Assembly (NCBI GenBank): GCA_964547105.1 | Contig: CAZJLO010000008.1 | Location: forward strand, 1-56,064 | Direction: 5' to 3' | DNA from: RXOA01 sp964547105 | GTDB taxonomy: Bacteria; Bipolaricaulota; Bipolaricaulia; UBA7950; UBA9294 | DNA length: 56,064 nucleotides | Shown: one piece after another, positions 1-8,686 of the stretch | Layout: the number at the start of each line of letters is the position of its first letter | Position numbering within the stretch: the stretch's first letter is position 1 | The notes under the pieces: generated by a model | The model's database searches: none | What the model saw: the letters and a program-made list of their open reading frames with translations, nothing else | What the model was told of the DNA's origin: nothing | Translations under genes and position numbers: made by a program

Positions 1-54
1 TCGCGGCGAGACTGGGCATGAGCGACGATGCGGTCAAGGTGGCTATCCACCGGT
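1..54 (+). other. Foreign fragment: tail of a sigma-factor-like HTH gene
   Basis: In the frame starting at base 3 these bases encode AARLGMSDDAVKVAIHR, which resembles the region-4 helix-turn-helix of ECF/sigma-70-like factors (typical form LGLSEGAVKVAVHRLR). The match stops at base 53. From base 55, in another frame, YgfK homology begins in mid-protein. The two reading frames meet at a short shared string near 51-57. I infer a chimeric join at the contig edge rather than a natural gene end. Confidence 0.55.
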
Positions 55-3000
55 TTGGAGATCCCCCGCCCGTGCATCGACATGGAAGATGAAGGGTACA
101 ACGTCGAGTGGTCGCAGGAGCTTCGACTTGGGCAGGCGGGAGAGGAGTACGTCAAGGCGTGGGTGCTGATCCATCTTCTGTCGCGGAAACTTGCCGCGGA
201 CGATCCAGCGTGGAATCAGTCGGGACGGGACTCGGCCCCGGGGACGATCTTCAACATGAGCGTCGGGTACAACCTCGAGGGAATCCAGTCGACGCCGGTC
301 CAGAGCTTCTTGCAGAGGATTCGCAGCGCATCCGACGAGATCGCTGATCTGCAGAAGATTGCCGCGAAGCGAGCTCCGTGGGTCGTCGATGTGGAGATTC
401 CCGAGAGAATCTCCAACAGCGTGACGCTGTCGACGATGCACGGCTGCCCTCCTGACGAGGTCGAGAGAATCGGACGATTCTTGCTCGAAGACATGGGGTT
501 GCACACGATCATCAAGTTGAATCCCACCCTTCTTGGAGCCGATGAAGTTCGGCGGATCTTGGGGGATGTTCTGGGCTACGACGAAATCTCGATCCCGGAT
601 TCGGTATTCGACCATGACCTCAAGTACGAGCGAGCGTTGCAGCTGATCCGTGGACTGACGGAAGTGTCGGAGAAGCAGCAATTGGAATTCGGCGTCAAGC
701 TCAGCAACACGCTTGCCCTCGCGAACCACCGGGGGGTGCTTGCCGGTGAGGAGATGTACATGTCGGGTCGAGCGTTGTATCCGATCACGATTCAGCTGTT
801 CCGCCGCTTGGTTTCCGACATTGGGGAGAATCTCCGGGTGTCGTACTCCGCCGGCGCGGACGCATGGAATGTGACCGACCTGCTGGCGTGCGGCGCACTG
901 CCCGTCACGGTGGCATCGGACCTGCTGAAGCCGGGTGGGTACGGACGGCTTCGACAGTACATCGAATCGATCGAGGCGGCGCTGGAGAAGTCCGGAGTCG
1001 GCAGTCTGGCCGAATGGGCCGGCGATCGCAGCGAGGCCCTCGAGAAGGCCGCCGGGGCCGCGCTTGAAGAGCCGCGGTACCGCAAGCGCTATGTGGAACG
1101 GGAGCTTCCAAAGACGGAGACACCACTCGGGTTGTTTGACTGCATTGCGGCGCCGTGCACGGCGCGATGCCCGGTGGCGCAGGATGTGCCGGAATACGCG
1201 TGGTGGATCGCCCGCGGACAACCTGAAAAGGCTCTGCAGACGATCCTTTGTCGAAATCCGCTACCAGGGATTACCGGATACGTGTGCACCCACCGTTGCG
1301 AGCAGCGGTGCACGCGGAACAACTATGAACAGAGCGTATCGATTCGAACCCTCAAGCGGTACGCCGTGGATGAGGCGGCGGTGAAGATCTCGCCGATTCG
1401 CAGGACGGATCACCGGGTGGCGGTGATCGGCGGAGGACCGGTCGGGCTTTCGGCTGCGTTCTACTTGGCATTCAACGGGGTTCAGGTGACCGTCCACGAA
1501 GCGAGTTCGTCTCTTGGCGGAATGCCGTCAATTGCGCCTGAGTTCAGGCTGCCCGAGACAATCGTTGCAAGCGATGTCGATCGGATCCGTGGGCTTGGCG
1601 TGACGTTCCGCACCAACAGCCATCAGACGGCCGCACCCGAGCGGTTGCTCGAGCAAGGGAACGATGCGGTGGTGATTGGGTGCGGATTCCCCGGGGAGCA
1701 ACGGTTGGGGATTGAAGGAGAAGATGCGGTGGGAGTGTGGTCGGCGCTCTCTCTTCTTACAAGCGCGCGCGACCGCCTTGCACCCGATTCGGGGCCAGGC
1801 GGCGATCTTGGCAACCGCGTGCTTGTCATCGGCGGAGGCAACACGGCAGTGGACGCCGCACGGACGGCGCGGCGACTCACCGGGCGACCCGTGACGTTGG
1901 TGTATCGAAGGACGAGGGACGAAATGCCGGCGGACGAGGAAGAGATTGTCGATCTGCTGGCGGAAGGGAATCGAATTGTCGATCAGGCGGTACCGCAACG
2001 GATCGTGGTCTCCGATGGGCGCGTGGCGGGCGTGGAGTGCCTGAAGACAACCCCTGGAGAGGCGGATGCAAGCGGCAGGCGGCGGCCTGTTGCCGTCGAC
2101 GGTTCGGGATTCCGGATCGAGGCGGACACGATCATTGTCGCGATTGGGCAACGGGCGGATGCGGCGTTTCTTGCTCAGAGCATCGTGACGATCGACCGCC
2201 GCGGCGCCGTGGTCATTGATGATGCCTCGGGAGAGACATCAGTGGATGGCGTCTTTGCGGGAGGAGATGCCGTGCGAGGGCCGGCGACCATCGTCGAAGC
2301 GTGCGCGGATGGACGGCGCGCGGCGAGGACGATCTGCGATCGCCTTGGAATCCGATTCGAACTGCCGGAGAAGCCGGTGTTCGAGTTGACCACCGAAGAT
2401 CTTGCCGAGATCAAGCGCACTCGGTCTCGTCGAGATCGGCGTCGTCGCCCGGCCGTGCTCGATACGTCTCGGCGGGACGGATTCGATCTCGTGGAGCAAA
2501 CACTTGACTCGGCATCAGCGGTCGAAGAGGCGAGCCGGTGTCTGCAGTGCTCGAGTTTGTGCGATAAGTGTGTCGACGTGTGCCCGAACCGTGCGAATCT
2601 CGTTATCGAAGTCGAGCCGGTGACGTGGACTGTGCCGCGGATTGGATTGCAGGACGGACGCTGGCGCGCGATCGGCGAAGATGGGTTCACGATCCGCCAG
2701 AAGCGGCAGATCGTCCATGTAGACGATCTGTGCAACGAATGCGGGAACTGTGCCACGTTTTGCGTTCATCAAGGGCGGCCGTTCGCCGACAAGCCCCGCT
2801 TGTTCCTGGATTCGGAGGCGTTTGCAGCCGAGGCGGACCATGCTTTCCGGGTTGCGGATCGGACCATTGAGCGGCGCATTGACGGCGAGACAATCAGCGC
2901 CCACTTCGGCGAGACGGAGATCATCTGCCACTGGGGTGGGCTTGCGATTCGGCTCTCTCCCTCGATGAGACTCATCGATATCCGTTCTCGGAACGGTGAG

Positions 3001-3123
3001 ACGGAGATGGGGAGGGATCGAGTGCTCTCGATGATTCCGGTCGCGGAGATGGTGGTGTTGGGCCGAGGGATTCTCGGCACGGCCGCCTACTTGATCGAGA
3101 ACAAGGAGGATCTCATTGGCTGA
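28..3123 (+). CDS. ygfK: YgfK-like FAD/Fe-S oxidoreductase (putative selenate reductase/Mo-hydroxylase partner), 5'-truncated
   Basis: This is a homologue of E. coli YgfK (about 1032 residues), an NAD(P)H-type Fe-S flavoprotein found in purine/hydantoin clusters with selenium-dependent molybdenum hydroxylases. The N-terminal TIM-barrel-like part shows SVGYNLEGI, TLSTMHGCPP and GEEMYMSGRALYP. A GltD-like half follows: 4Fe-4S cysteines near residue 372 (CIAAPCTARCP), an FAD motif IGGGPVG near 468 and an NADPH motif IGGGNTA near 599. Two ferredoxin-type cysteine sets lie near 838 (CLQCSSLCDKC) and 901 (CNECGNC). The ATG at 28 is only the first in-frame ATG after a TGA at 19. Homology starts at base 55 at a point about 80-90 residues into E. 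coli YgfK, so the true N-terminus is missing. It overlaps the next gene by 8 bases. Confidence 0.85.
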   Translation: MRSRWLSTGLEIPRPCIDMEDEGYNVEWSQELRLGQAGEEYVKAWVLIHLLSRKLAADDPAWNQSGRDSAPGTIFNMSVGYNLEGIQSTPVQSFLQRIRSASDEIADLQKIAAKRAPWVVDVEIPERISNSVTLSTMHGCPPDEVERIGRFLLEDMGLHTIIKLNPTLLGADEVRRILGDVLGYDEISIPDSVFDHDLKYERALQLIRGLTEVSEKQQLEFGVKLSNTLALANHRGVLAGEEMYMSGRALYPITIQLFRRLVSDIGENLRVSYSAGADAWNVTDLLACGALPVTVASDLLKPGGYGRLRQYIESIEAALEKSGVGSLAEWAGDRSEALEKAAGAALEEPRYRKRYVERELPKTETPLGLFDCIAAPCTARCPVAQDVPEYAWWIARGQPEKALQTILCRNPLPGITGYVCTHRCEQRCTRNNYEQSVSIRTLKRYAVDEAAVKISPIRRTDHRVAVIGGGPVGLSAAFYLAFNGVQVTVHEASSSLGGMPSIAPEFRLPETIVASDVDRIRGLGVTFRTNSHQTAAPERLLEQGNDAVVIGCGFPGEQRLGIEGEDAVGVWSALSLLTSARDRLAPDSGPGGDLGNRVLVIGGGNTAVDAARTARRLTGRPVTLVYRRTRDEMPADEEEIVDLLAEGNRIVDQAVPQRIVVSDGRVAGVECLKTTPGEADASGRRRPVAVDGSGFRIEADTIIVAIGQRADAAFLAQSIVTIDRRGAVVIDDASGETSVDGVFAGGDAVRGPATIVEACADGRRAARTICDRLGIRFELPEKPVFELTTEDLAEIKRTRSRRDRRRRPAVLDTSRRDGFDLVEQTLDSASAVEEASRCLQCSSLCDKCVDVCPNRANLVIEVEPVTWTVPRIGLQDGRWRAIGEDGFTIRQKRQIVHVDDLCNECGNCATFCVHQGRPFADKPRLFLDSEAFAAEADHAFRVADRTIERRIDGETISAHFGETEIICHWGGLAIRLSPSMRLIDIRSRNGETEMGRDRVLSMIPVAEMVVLGRGILGTAAYLIENKEDLIG

Positions 3124-4363
3124 AGTGAGCGCTTTGCGCTGTGTGACGTGCGGTGCCGAGTTCGACGAGCGCAGCATCGACTACACATGCCCGGCGTGCG
3201 GCCCACGGCGAGGCACGTTGGAAGTGATCTACGACTACGAGCGGATTGCGCGAACGTGGTCCCGGGATGCGCTGGCGAAGGATCCCGAAAGGACGATGTG
3301 GCGATTCTTGCCGGTGCTCCCGGTACGGGATCGTACGTACATTCAGCCGCTGCGGGTCGGATGCACCCCGGCGTATCGATTCCCGGAGCTGGGGAAGCGG
3401 CTTGGTGACCTGGCCGAGTTGGTGATCAAGGACGATGGACAGAACCCGACAGCCTCGTACAAGGACCGCGCCAGCTCGGTGGTGGTGATCAAGGCGCAGG
3501 AGCGCGGCGAGACCGTTGTCACCTGTGCATCCACCGGGAACGCGGCGAGTTCCCTGTCGGGGTTCGCGGCGGCGACGCCGTTGGAGGCGATGATTTTCGT
3601 GCCACGCACCGCTCCCGAGGCGAAAGTCGCGCAGCTCCTCATCTACGGCGCGCGGGTGTTTCTGGTGCGCGGATCGTACGACGACGCCTATGACTTGGCC
3701 GCGGAAGCGGCGGAAACATTTGGCTGGTACAACCGATCCGCGGCGATCAATCCGTATCTGGTCGAAGGGAAGAAGACGGGGGCGCTGGAACTTGCCGAGC
3801 AACTGGAATGGAACGTTCCTGATGTCGTGGTGGTCGCGGTTGGCGATGGTTCCGTGATCAGCGGGATCTGCAAGGGATTCGATGAATTGCGCCGCCTTGG
3901 CTGGATCGATCGAGTACCGCGCGTTGTCGGCGTGCAGGCTGAAGGTTCGGCGCCTGTGGCCGAAGCATTCCGGCGGGCCGCCGATGCCGAAGACGAAGTG
4001 CACATCGTGGACATCGAAGCAAACACGGTGGCGGACAGCATTTGTGTCGGCAAGCCTCGCGACATCGTGAAGGCCGTTCGGTACGTTCGCAGGAACGGCG
4101 GCGGGTTTGTCTGTGTTTCCGATGACGAGATCCTCGATTCGTTGGCGGAACTGGCGCGTGAGACGGGGGTGTTCGCCGAACCCGCCGGAGCCACAGCGTA
4201 CGCCGGAGTGAAGAAGCTGGCGTCGCAAGGTGAGTTGGCGGGGAAGCGCGTTGCGGCGATGATTACGGGAAACGGATTGAAGGATGTCGCCAGCGCTCGG
4301 CGGGTTGCCGGATTGCCGACGGAAGTCGATGCCTCGATTGACGCGTTGCGGAGGCTGCTATGA
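3116..4363 (+). CDS. Threonine synthase-like PLP (fold type II) enzyme
   Basis: The N-terminus has a zinc-ribbon-like cysteine pair set (C9-x2-C12, C25-x2-C28), as in long threonine synthases. The Schiff-base lysine is K116 in NPTASYKDRAS, and a Ser/Thr-rich phosphate loop follows (CASTGNAASSL). The length, 415 residues, suits ThrC. The start is TTG at 3116, chosen for the AAGGAGG seven bases upstream; it overlaps the ygfK stop by 8 bases. Its place inside a Mo-hydroxylase/hydantoinase operon is like that of other PLP lyases such as YgeX in the E. coli cluster. It may therefore be a catabolic beta-eliminase or diaminopropionate lyase rather than a biosynthetic threonine synthase. The fold assignment is firm; the reaction is not. 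Confidence 0.8.
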   Translation: MAEVSALRCVTCGAEFDERSIDYTCPACGPRRGTLEVIYDYERIARTWSRDALAKDPERTMWRFLPVLPVRDRTYIQPLRVGCTPAYRFPELGKRLGDLAELVIKDDGQNPTASYKDRASSVVVIKAQERGETVVTCASTGNAASSLSGFAAATPLEAMIFVPRTAPEAKVAQLLIYGARVFLVRGSYDDAYDLAAEAAETFGWYNRSAAINPYLVEGKKTGALELAEQLEWNVPDVVVVAVGDGSVISGICKGFDELRRLGWIDRVPRVVGVQAEGSAPVAEAFRRAADAEDEVHIVDIEANTVADSICVGKPRDIVKAVRYVRRNGGGFVCVSDDEILDSLAELARETGVFAEPAGATAYAGVKKLASQGELAGKRVAAMITGNGLKDVASARRVAGLPTEVDASIDALRRLL

Positions 4364-4848
4364 AGATCCGCTTTTGCCTCAACGGTGAGATGGTTGTCTG
4401 CGATACGGACGGCTCGGTCCGTTTGCTGGATCTCCTGCGAGAAGACCTGCATCTCACGGGGACCAAGGAGGGCTGTGGCGAGGGAGAGTGCGGAGCCTGC
4501 ACCGTTCTTCTCGACGGGAAGGCCGTCAACTCGTGTCTGATTCCGGCACCGAGTGTGGATGGCAAAGAAGTGACGACGGTCGAGGGGCTGTCCCGGAACG
4601 GGAAACTGCATCCTGTTCAGCGAGCGTTCATGGAAACCGGCGCCGTGCAGTGCGGATTCTGCACGCCGGGGTTTGTCGTGGCGACGGTAGCCCTGCTGAA
4701 CAACTGCCCGGCTCCGAGTGACGAGGAAATCCTTGCCGGGCTGGAAGGCAACCTATGTCGATGCACCGGGTACGCGAAGATCATCGAAGCGGTCAAGAAG
4801 GCGGCAGCGTGGATGCGGGAAGAAGATCGATCGACACGATCGTGCTAG
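4360..4848 (+). CDS. Molybdenum hydroxylase small subunit (2x 2Fe-2S, XdhC/CoxS type)
   Basis: This is the small iron-sulfur subunit of xanthine dehydrogenase/CO dehydrogenase-family enzymes. It passes electrons from the Mo site to FAD. Both cluster motifs are complete: the plant-type set C39, C44, C47, C59 (GCGEGECGAC) and the second set C98, C101, C133, C135 (QCGFCTPG, LCRCTG). The 162-residue length is typical. ATGA overlaps the previous stop. The FAD subunit lies one gene downstream, but no large Mo-binding subunit is present in the window. Confidence 0.92.
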   Translation: MKIRFCLNGEMVVCDTDGSVRLLDLLREDLHLTGTKEGCGEGECGACTVLLDGKAVNSCLIPAPSVDGKEVTTVEGLSRNGKLHPVQRAFMETGAVQCGFCTPGFVVATVALLNNCPAPSDEEILAGLEGNLCRCTGYAKIIEAVKKAAAWMREEDRSTRSC

Positions 4849-5429
4849 CGGCCGGTTTGGGGCGACGTTTCGGAACGGACATCCCCAAGCCGCTGGCGCT
4901 GCTCCACGGGCGGCCGATGGTGGTCGAGACGATCGATCGGCTGATCCAGGGCGGAGCGGAGCGGATCATCGTTGTGGTTGGTCACGGCGCGAATGCTGTG
5001 CGGCAGGCGATTGCTGACGCTTCTTCGCTTCCTTCGGAGAGAGTCTCGATCGTCGAGAACCGCTCCTACAGGAGCGGGCTGGCGTCGTCGTTCCGGGCTG
5101 GGATCAATGCGGTGGATCCGGAAGCGATCGGGTGCCTGATTCATCATGCGGATCGTCCGTTTGTCAAGCCGGAGACCGTCGCCCGCGTTCTTGCGTCGGC
5201 GGGAGCGGGGGCACAAGCCGTGGTCCCTCGTTTTCACCGGCAGCCAGGTTTTCCCGTGTACATCTCGACGGAGTTGCTTGCCTCCGTACGGCCGACGCTG
5301 CTTGGCGACCAGGGAGCGCGCCGCTACCTTCGCGGTCACGAGGATGTCGTGACGTACCTCAATGTTGAGGACTGCGGGGTGGCTCAGGATGCTGACACGC
5401 CTGCGGATCTGGAAAGGAGCGTGATTTAA
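4809..5429 (+). CDS. mocA: MocA-like molybdenum cofactor cytidylyltransferase (NTP-transferase family)
   Basis: The MobA-like NTP-transferase fold is shown by LAAGLGRRFG near the N-terminus, then a lysine in IPKPLALL and HHADRPFV in the place of the usual metal-binding GDMPLV segment. E. coli MocA (YgfJ) makes the MCD cofactor for XDH-type enzymes and sits in the equivalent cluster, so this gene probably matures the cofactor for the neighbouring Mo hydroxylase. The start is uncertain. GTG at 4809 gives 206 residues, the usual size, with a 40-base overlap on the Fe-S gene; an ATG at 4755 would add 18 residues that read like out-of-frame sequence. It overlaps the FAD gene by one base. Confidence 0.75.
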   Translation: MDAGRRSIDTIVLAAGLGRRFGTDIPKPLALLHGRPMVVETIDRLIQGGAERIIVVVGHGANAVRQAIADASSLPSERVSIVENRSYRSGLASSFRAGINAVDPEAIGCLIHHADRPFVKPETVARVLASAGAGAQAVVPRFHRQPGFPVYISTELLASVRPTLLGDQGARRYLRGHEDVVTYLNVEDCGVAQDADTPADLERSVI

Positions 5430-6283
5430 TGTTGGAGTTCGTGAAGCCGGCCACGCTGGACGCAGCTCTTGGCGCATTGTCCGATCCAGGCGCATGCGTG
5501 TTGTGCGGCGGCACCGATCTGATGGTCAAGCTTCGAAGCGGGGCGGTGTCGTGTGAGATGTTGGTGGATGTTTCCGATCTCGCCGAGTTGCACGAACTCT
5601 GTCTGACGTCCGACGGCGTCGTGATCGGGGCGGCGACCTCCGAAGCGGAGATCCTCGGTTCGGAAGCGATCTGTGCCCGGCTGCCGCTTCTGGAGCGAGC
5701 ACTGAGATCGCTTGGCTCATCACAGATCCGCAATCGGGGGACGCTCGGTGGGAACTTAGTGAATGCCTCTCCTGCCGCTGATGGGGTGCTTGCGCTTCTT
5801 GCCTACGGCGCTTCCGTGCAACTCATTTCGGCGGACGGTGTGCGGTCCCTTTTGGTGGAGCAGTTTCTTGAAGGGCCAGGGCGAACCGGACTGTGCCGGG
5901 GAGAACTCGTCCAGTCGATTCGAGTCGGCGCGGACACAGCGCCGGAGGCGACCCACGTGTTCTTCCACAAGGTGGGACGGCGCAAGGCGATGACGATCGC
6001 CGTGGCTTCCCTTGGCGGATGGGCCGTTGTGGAAGACGGAACGATTCGCGCCATCGGGATGGCAGTGGGATCTGTTGCTCCGACTCCGCTCCGTTTGAGA
6101 TCCGTCGAGCAACGGCTTGTCGGACGGCCGATCGGACGGGACATGACGAACGATGCTCAGGCGATGGTCGCCGATCAGGTCTCGCCGATTGACGACGTGC
6201 GGGGGAGCGGAGGGTATCGGCGTCAGGTGGTTGCCGAACTCGCGGCGCGATTTCTCGAGGAACTTGGAGATGGAGATGGCTGA
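5429..6283 (+). CDS. Molybdenum hydroxylase FAD-binding subunit (XdhB/CoxM/YgfM type)
   Basis: This 284-residue medium subunit carries the two hallmark FAD-binding stretches of the family: GGTDLMV near residue 28 (in the place of AGGTD) and QIRNRGTLGGNL near residue 101. A CO-dehydrogenase flavoprotein C-terminal domain follows. It would take electrons from the 2Fe-2S subunit encoded at 4360. TAATG couples it to the cytidylyltransferase gene, and its 3' end overlaps the hydantoinase start by 14 bases. Such an order (Fe-S, maturation factor, FAD, hydantoinase) is typical of YgfM-containing purine clusters. Confidence 0.9.
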   Translation: MLEFVKPATLDAALGALSDPGACVLCGGTDLMVKLRSGAVSCEMLVDVSDLAELHELCLTSDGVVIGAATSEAEILGSEAICARLPLLERALRSLGSSQIRNRGTLGGNLVNASPAADGVLALLAYGASVQLISADGVRSLLVEQFLEGPGRTGLCRGELVQSIRVGADTAPEATHVFFHKVGRRKAMTIAVASLGGWAVVEDGTIRAIGMAVGSVAPTPLRLRSVEQRLVGRPIGRDMTNDAQAMVADQVSPIDDVRGSGGYRRQVVAELAARFLEELGDGDG

Positions 6284-7706
6284 GCCGCAGCTTGTCATCC
6301 GAAACGGAACGGCGTACTGCCACGGGCGGGCACAGCGGGCCGATGTAGCGATTGATGATGGACGCATCGTCGCTTTCGGCGATCCGCTTCGTGGGAAGCG
6401 TGAAATCGATGCTGCGGGGTGCTGGGTGTTGCCCGGGGTTGTGGATGTCCATACGCACATGGCGCTTCCTGTGCGCGGGCTGAGATCCGGTGACGATTTT
6501 GATAGTGGCACGAAGGCGGCGGCGTTCGGTGGCGTTACCTGCATCGTGGATTTCTCCGTAGCCGAGCCGGGGATGAGTCTGGCTGCGTCGATCGAATCTC
6601 GCCGAGACCAAGCTTCGGTGAGCGCTATCGATTACAGCCTGCATGCCGAAGTAGTCGGGATGGTGCCGTCCCGCCTGGATGAGTTGGACGGCGCGTGCCA
6701 GCTTGGTGTGCGATCCTTCAAGTTCTACACCACATACTCCGCTTCGGAACGAATGACGGATGATGGCATGTTGTTTGGGTGTTTCCGCAGGCTTGCCCTG
6801 CTTGGCGGACGGGCGGTGGTGCATGCGGAGAACGATGCGATCATTCGGTTGATGACCGAGGAACTTCTCTCGCAAGGGAGAACATCCATCGAGGATCTGC
6901 CTTCCGCTCGGCCGGCGGTGTGCGAAGCGGAGGCTGTGTCGCGTGTTTGCTTGCTTGCGCACGAGACGGGCGTAGAACTGAGAATCGCTCATCTCACATC
7001 GCGGAAGGGATTGCGCGAAATCGCGGTGGCGCGGCGGCGCGCTACGGTATCGGGCTCGGGCTTCCACCCAAGACTGTGGGTGGAAACGTGTCCCCAATAC
7101 CTTCTGCTGGATGATACTTCGTACAAAGGGCCTTGCGGACGGTGTTTTGCCGCAACGCCGCCCCTGAGGACGCCCGACGATCGGCGGGCTTTGTGGAACG
7201 GGATCGCTGAAGGAATGGTCGATCTTGTCGCAACCGATCACTGTCCGTTCACCCGCGCCGAGAAGACGGCGCGCGAGCGATTTACCGACTTGCCGTATGG
7301 AATTCCGGGAGTGGAAACCCTCCTCCCGCTTCTCCTCGGAGAAGGCGTCAACACAGGACGGATCAGCGTGGAGCGGCTCGTCGAGCTGTTGTGTGAGCGC
7401 CCGGCGCGAGCACTCGGGCTGTGGCCGCGCAAGGGAGTGCTTGCCGTGGGAGCCGATGCGGACATCGTCATCGTCGATCCGCGGGAGCGTCGAACGATTC
7501 GAGCGGACAGACTTCACATGGCGACTGATTTCTCGCCATACGAAGGCTGTGAAGTCGTTGGCTGGCCGAGAGTGACGATTGCGCGCGGAAAGGTCGTGGC
7601 CGAAGAGGGACGATTCGTCGGTGAGGCGGGCTGGGGGCAATTTGTCCCTCAGCAGCCGGCGGCTACGCTGGGGAAAAATGCAGCGGATGTCAGGAGGGAG
7701 ACGTGA
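6270..7706 (+). CDS. hyuA: Dihydropyrimidinase/D-hydantoinase
   Basis: This cyclic-amidohydrolase-superfamily enzyme opens hydantoin or dihydropyrimidine rings. The binuclear metal site is intact: HTH at 61-63, the lysine to be carbamylated K151 (RSFKFYTTY), HAEND, IAHLTS and ATDHCPF. The predicted 478 residues match the family (about 460-485). Two near starts exist, ATG 6270 (GAGGAA seven bases upstream) and ATG 6276; I chose 6270. It overlaps the FAD subunit gene, and its TGA is joined to the next gene's start. With YgfK and the Mo hydroxylase it probably acts on purine or hydantoin breakdown products. Confidence 0.9.
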   Translation: MEMAEPQLVIRNGTAYCHGRAQRADVAIDDGRIVAFGDPLRGKREIDAAGCWVLPGVVDVHTHMALPVRGLRSGDDFDSGTKAAAFGGVTCIVDFSVAEPGMSLAASIESRRDQASVSAIDYSLHAEVVGMVPSRLDELDGACQLGVRSFKFYTTYSASERMTDDGMLFGCFRRLALLGGRAVVHAENDAIIRLMTEELLSQGRTSIEDLPSARPAVCEAEAVSRVCLLAHETGVELRIAHLTSRKGLREIAVARRRATVSGSGFHPRLWVETCPQYLLLDDTSYKGPCGRCFAATPPLRTPDDRRALWNGIAEGMVDLVATDHCPFTRAEKTARERFTDLPYGIPGVETLLPLLLGEGVNTGRISVERLVELLCERPARALGLWPRKGVLAVGADADIVIVDPRERRTIRADRLHMATDFSPYEGCEVVGWPRVTIARGKVVAEEGRFVGEAGWGQFVPQQPAATLGKNAADVRRET

Positions 7707-8137
7707 TGAAACGATGGATGATCGTTGTCGTATTGCTTGCGGTGTTGGCCCTGGGCGGGGTGGTGGGATGCGACCTGCTGTTTGTTGATCACCCTCCCAT
7801 CGCCGTGTTTGACTTCTACAGCCCCGTCGAAGGCGAGCCCCTGGTTGTGACGTTGGATGCAAGTGCGTCCTACGATGAAGATGACGATCCGATCGTCGCC
7901 TATTTGTGGGTTGTGACCAAACTTGGCGGGGACATCGGCGAAGGAGTGGAGTACTACCCGTTGGGCTGGACGACGGATACCGTGGTGGATGCGGCGATTA
8001 CGATCGAGTTTCCGGTCGAAGGGACGTACACGGTGCAACTACAGGTACGTTCGTCGCGAGATGGCGTGGTGAAAGGGTCGGAAATCACTGCTAGAGACGT
8101 GATCGTGCCCGACGTGCCGGTTGCTCCGACTGTGTAG
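7706..8137 (+). CDS. Small PKD-like lipoprotein
   Basis: The N-terminus is a lipoprotein signal peptide: positive MKRW, a hydrophobic stretch and lipobox VVGC ending at residue 21. The rest is one PKD/Ig-like beta-sandwich (PPIAVFDFYSP, then a Y-x-D-x-D-D segment and GTYTVQLQV). The start ATG at 7706 has AGGAGG eight bases upstream and overlaps the hydantoinase TGA. No enzyme motif is visible. An extracytoplasmic adhesion module in a cytoplasmic catabolic operon is odd; the link may be only positional. Confidence 0.75.
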   Translation: MKRWMIVVVLLAVLALGGVVGCDLLFVDHPPIAVFDFYSPVEGEPLVVTLDASASYDEDDDPIVAYLWVVTKLGGDIGEGVEYYPLGWTTDTVVDAAITIEFPVEGTYTVQLQVRSSRDGVVKGSEITARDVIVPDVPVAPTV

Positions 8138-8157
8138 TCGCCACGTCGTTCATCGCC

Positions 8158-8607
8158 CTAGATATCTGGGCGGTCGCGTTTTGTGTAGTAGTGGATGTCA
8201 TCGTGGCGGGAATAGCCAAGCGTGTCGAACAGTCTTGCCGATGCGCTGTTTCCGTCTTCGATCAGGCAGCCGATGATCTCGATCCCACACTTGCGAAGCT
8301 CGATTTCGGCGGTGGAAACCAATGCCTGAGCGACGCCGCGCCCGCGCCATCGGGGATCGACGGCGAGGCGGTTGATCCATCCCTTTCGCCCGTCATGGGT
8401 GGCAAAGACGGTCCCGATCAATGACTTGTCCGCATCCACCGCGACAAGAAACGACCCGGTCTTGGCGGCAAGCTCTTTGCGGATGTGCTGTTCGGAGTCG
8501 CGGCCGTTCGGACGTGATGCCAGCCCGCAGCGCGTCCAAAGCGAGCGAACGCAACGGTAGTTGTCGGGGTCCATTGGTTGAATCGTGAAGCAATCGTGCT
8601 CGCTCAT
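8158..8607 (-). CDS. GNAT-family N-acetyltransferase
   Basis: The acetyl-CoA-binding motif A is present as RLAVDPRWRGRGVAQALV, and an NSASARLFDTLGY motif B follows, so the fold is secure. The substrate is unknown. The start is placed at the ATG at 8607 (149 residues), where similarity-like sequence begins. An ATG at 8655 would add 16 residues with no better ribosome site. The gene is convergent with the PKD lipoprotein gene, and its 5' end faces the sigma factor promoter region. Confidence 0.75.
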   Translation of the reverse strand: MSEHDCFTIQPMDPDNYRCVRSLWTRCGLASRPNGRDSEQHIRKELAAKTGSFLVAVDADKSLIGTVFATHDGRKGWINRLAVDPRWRGRGVAQALVSTAEIELRKCGIEIIGCLIEDGNSASARLFDTLGYSRHDDIHYYTKRDRPDI

Positions 8608-8677
8608 AGGTGACGAAAGTCTAGTTCGAGCTACGGTCATCTTCAACCGATCCATGCTTCATTTGTGGTGTGGAATG

Positions 8678-8686
8678 TGCTATACT
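8678..8686 (+). promoter_or_regulatory. Probable extended -10 promoter for the sigma factor gene
   Basis: TGCTATACT gives a TGn extension followed by TATACT (5 of 6 to consensus). A poor -35 (TTCATT, 8658-8663) lies 17 bases upstream. Transcription would start near 8693, leaving a leader of about 160 bases before the ATG at 8854. The call rests on consensus only. Confidence 0.45.

Noticed and set aside
2401..2470. Arg-rich stretch of YgfK (RSRRDRRRRPAV) as a possible frameshift or foreign piece
   Set aside because: It is in frame, flanked by conserved YgfK sequence, and fits a variable linker before the ferredoxin-type domain.
5823..7862. 679-codon open frame on the minus strand
   Set aside because: It is antisense to the FAD subunit, hydantoinase and lipoprotein genes, all of which have clear motifs. 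The translation is Arg/Pro/Ser-rich with no family features: a shadow frame of GC-rich DNA.
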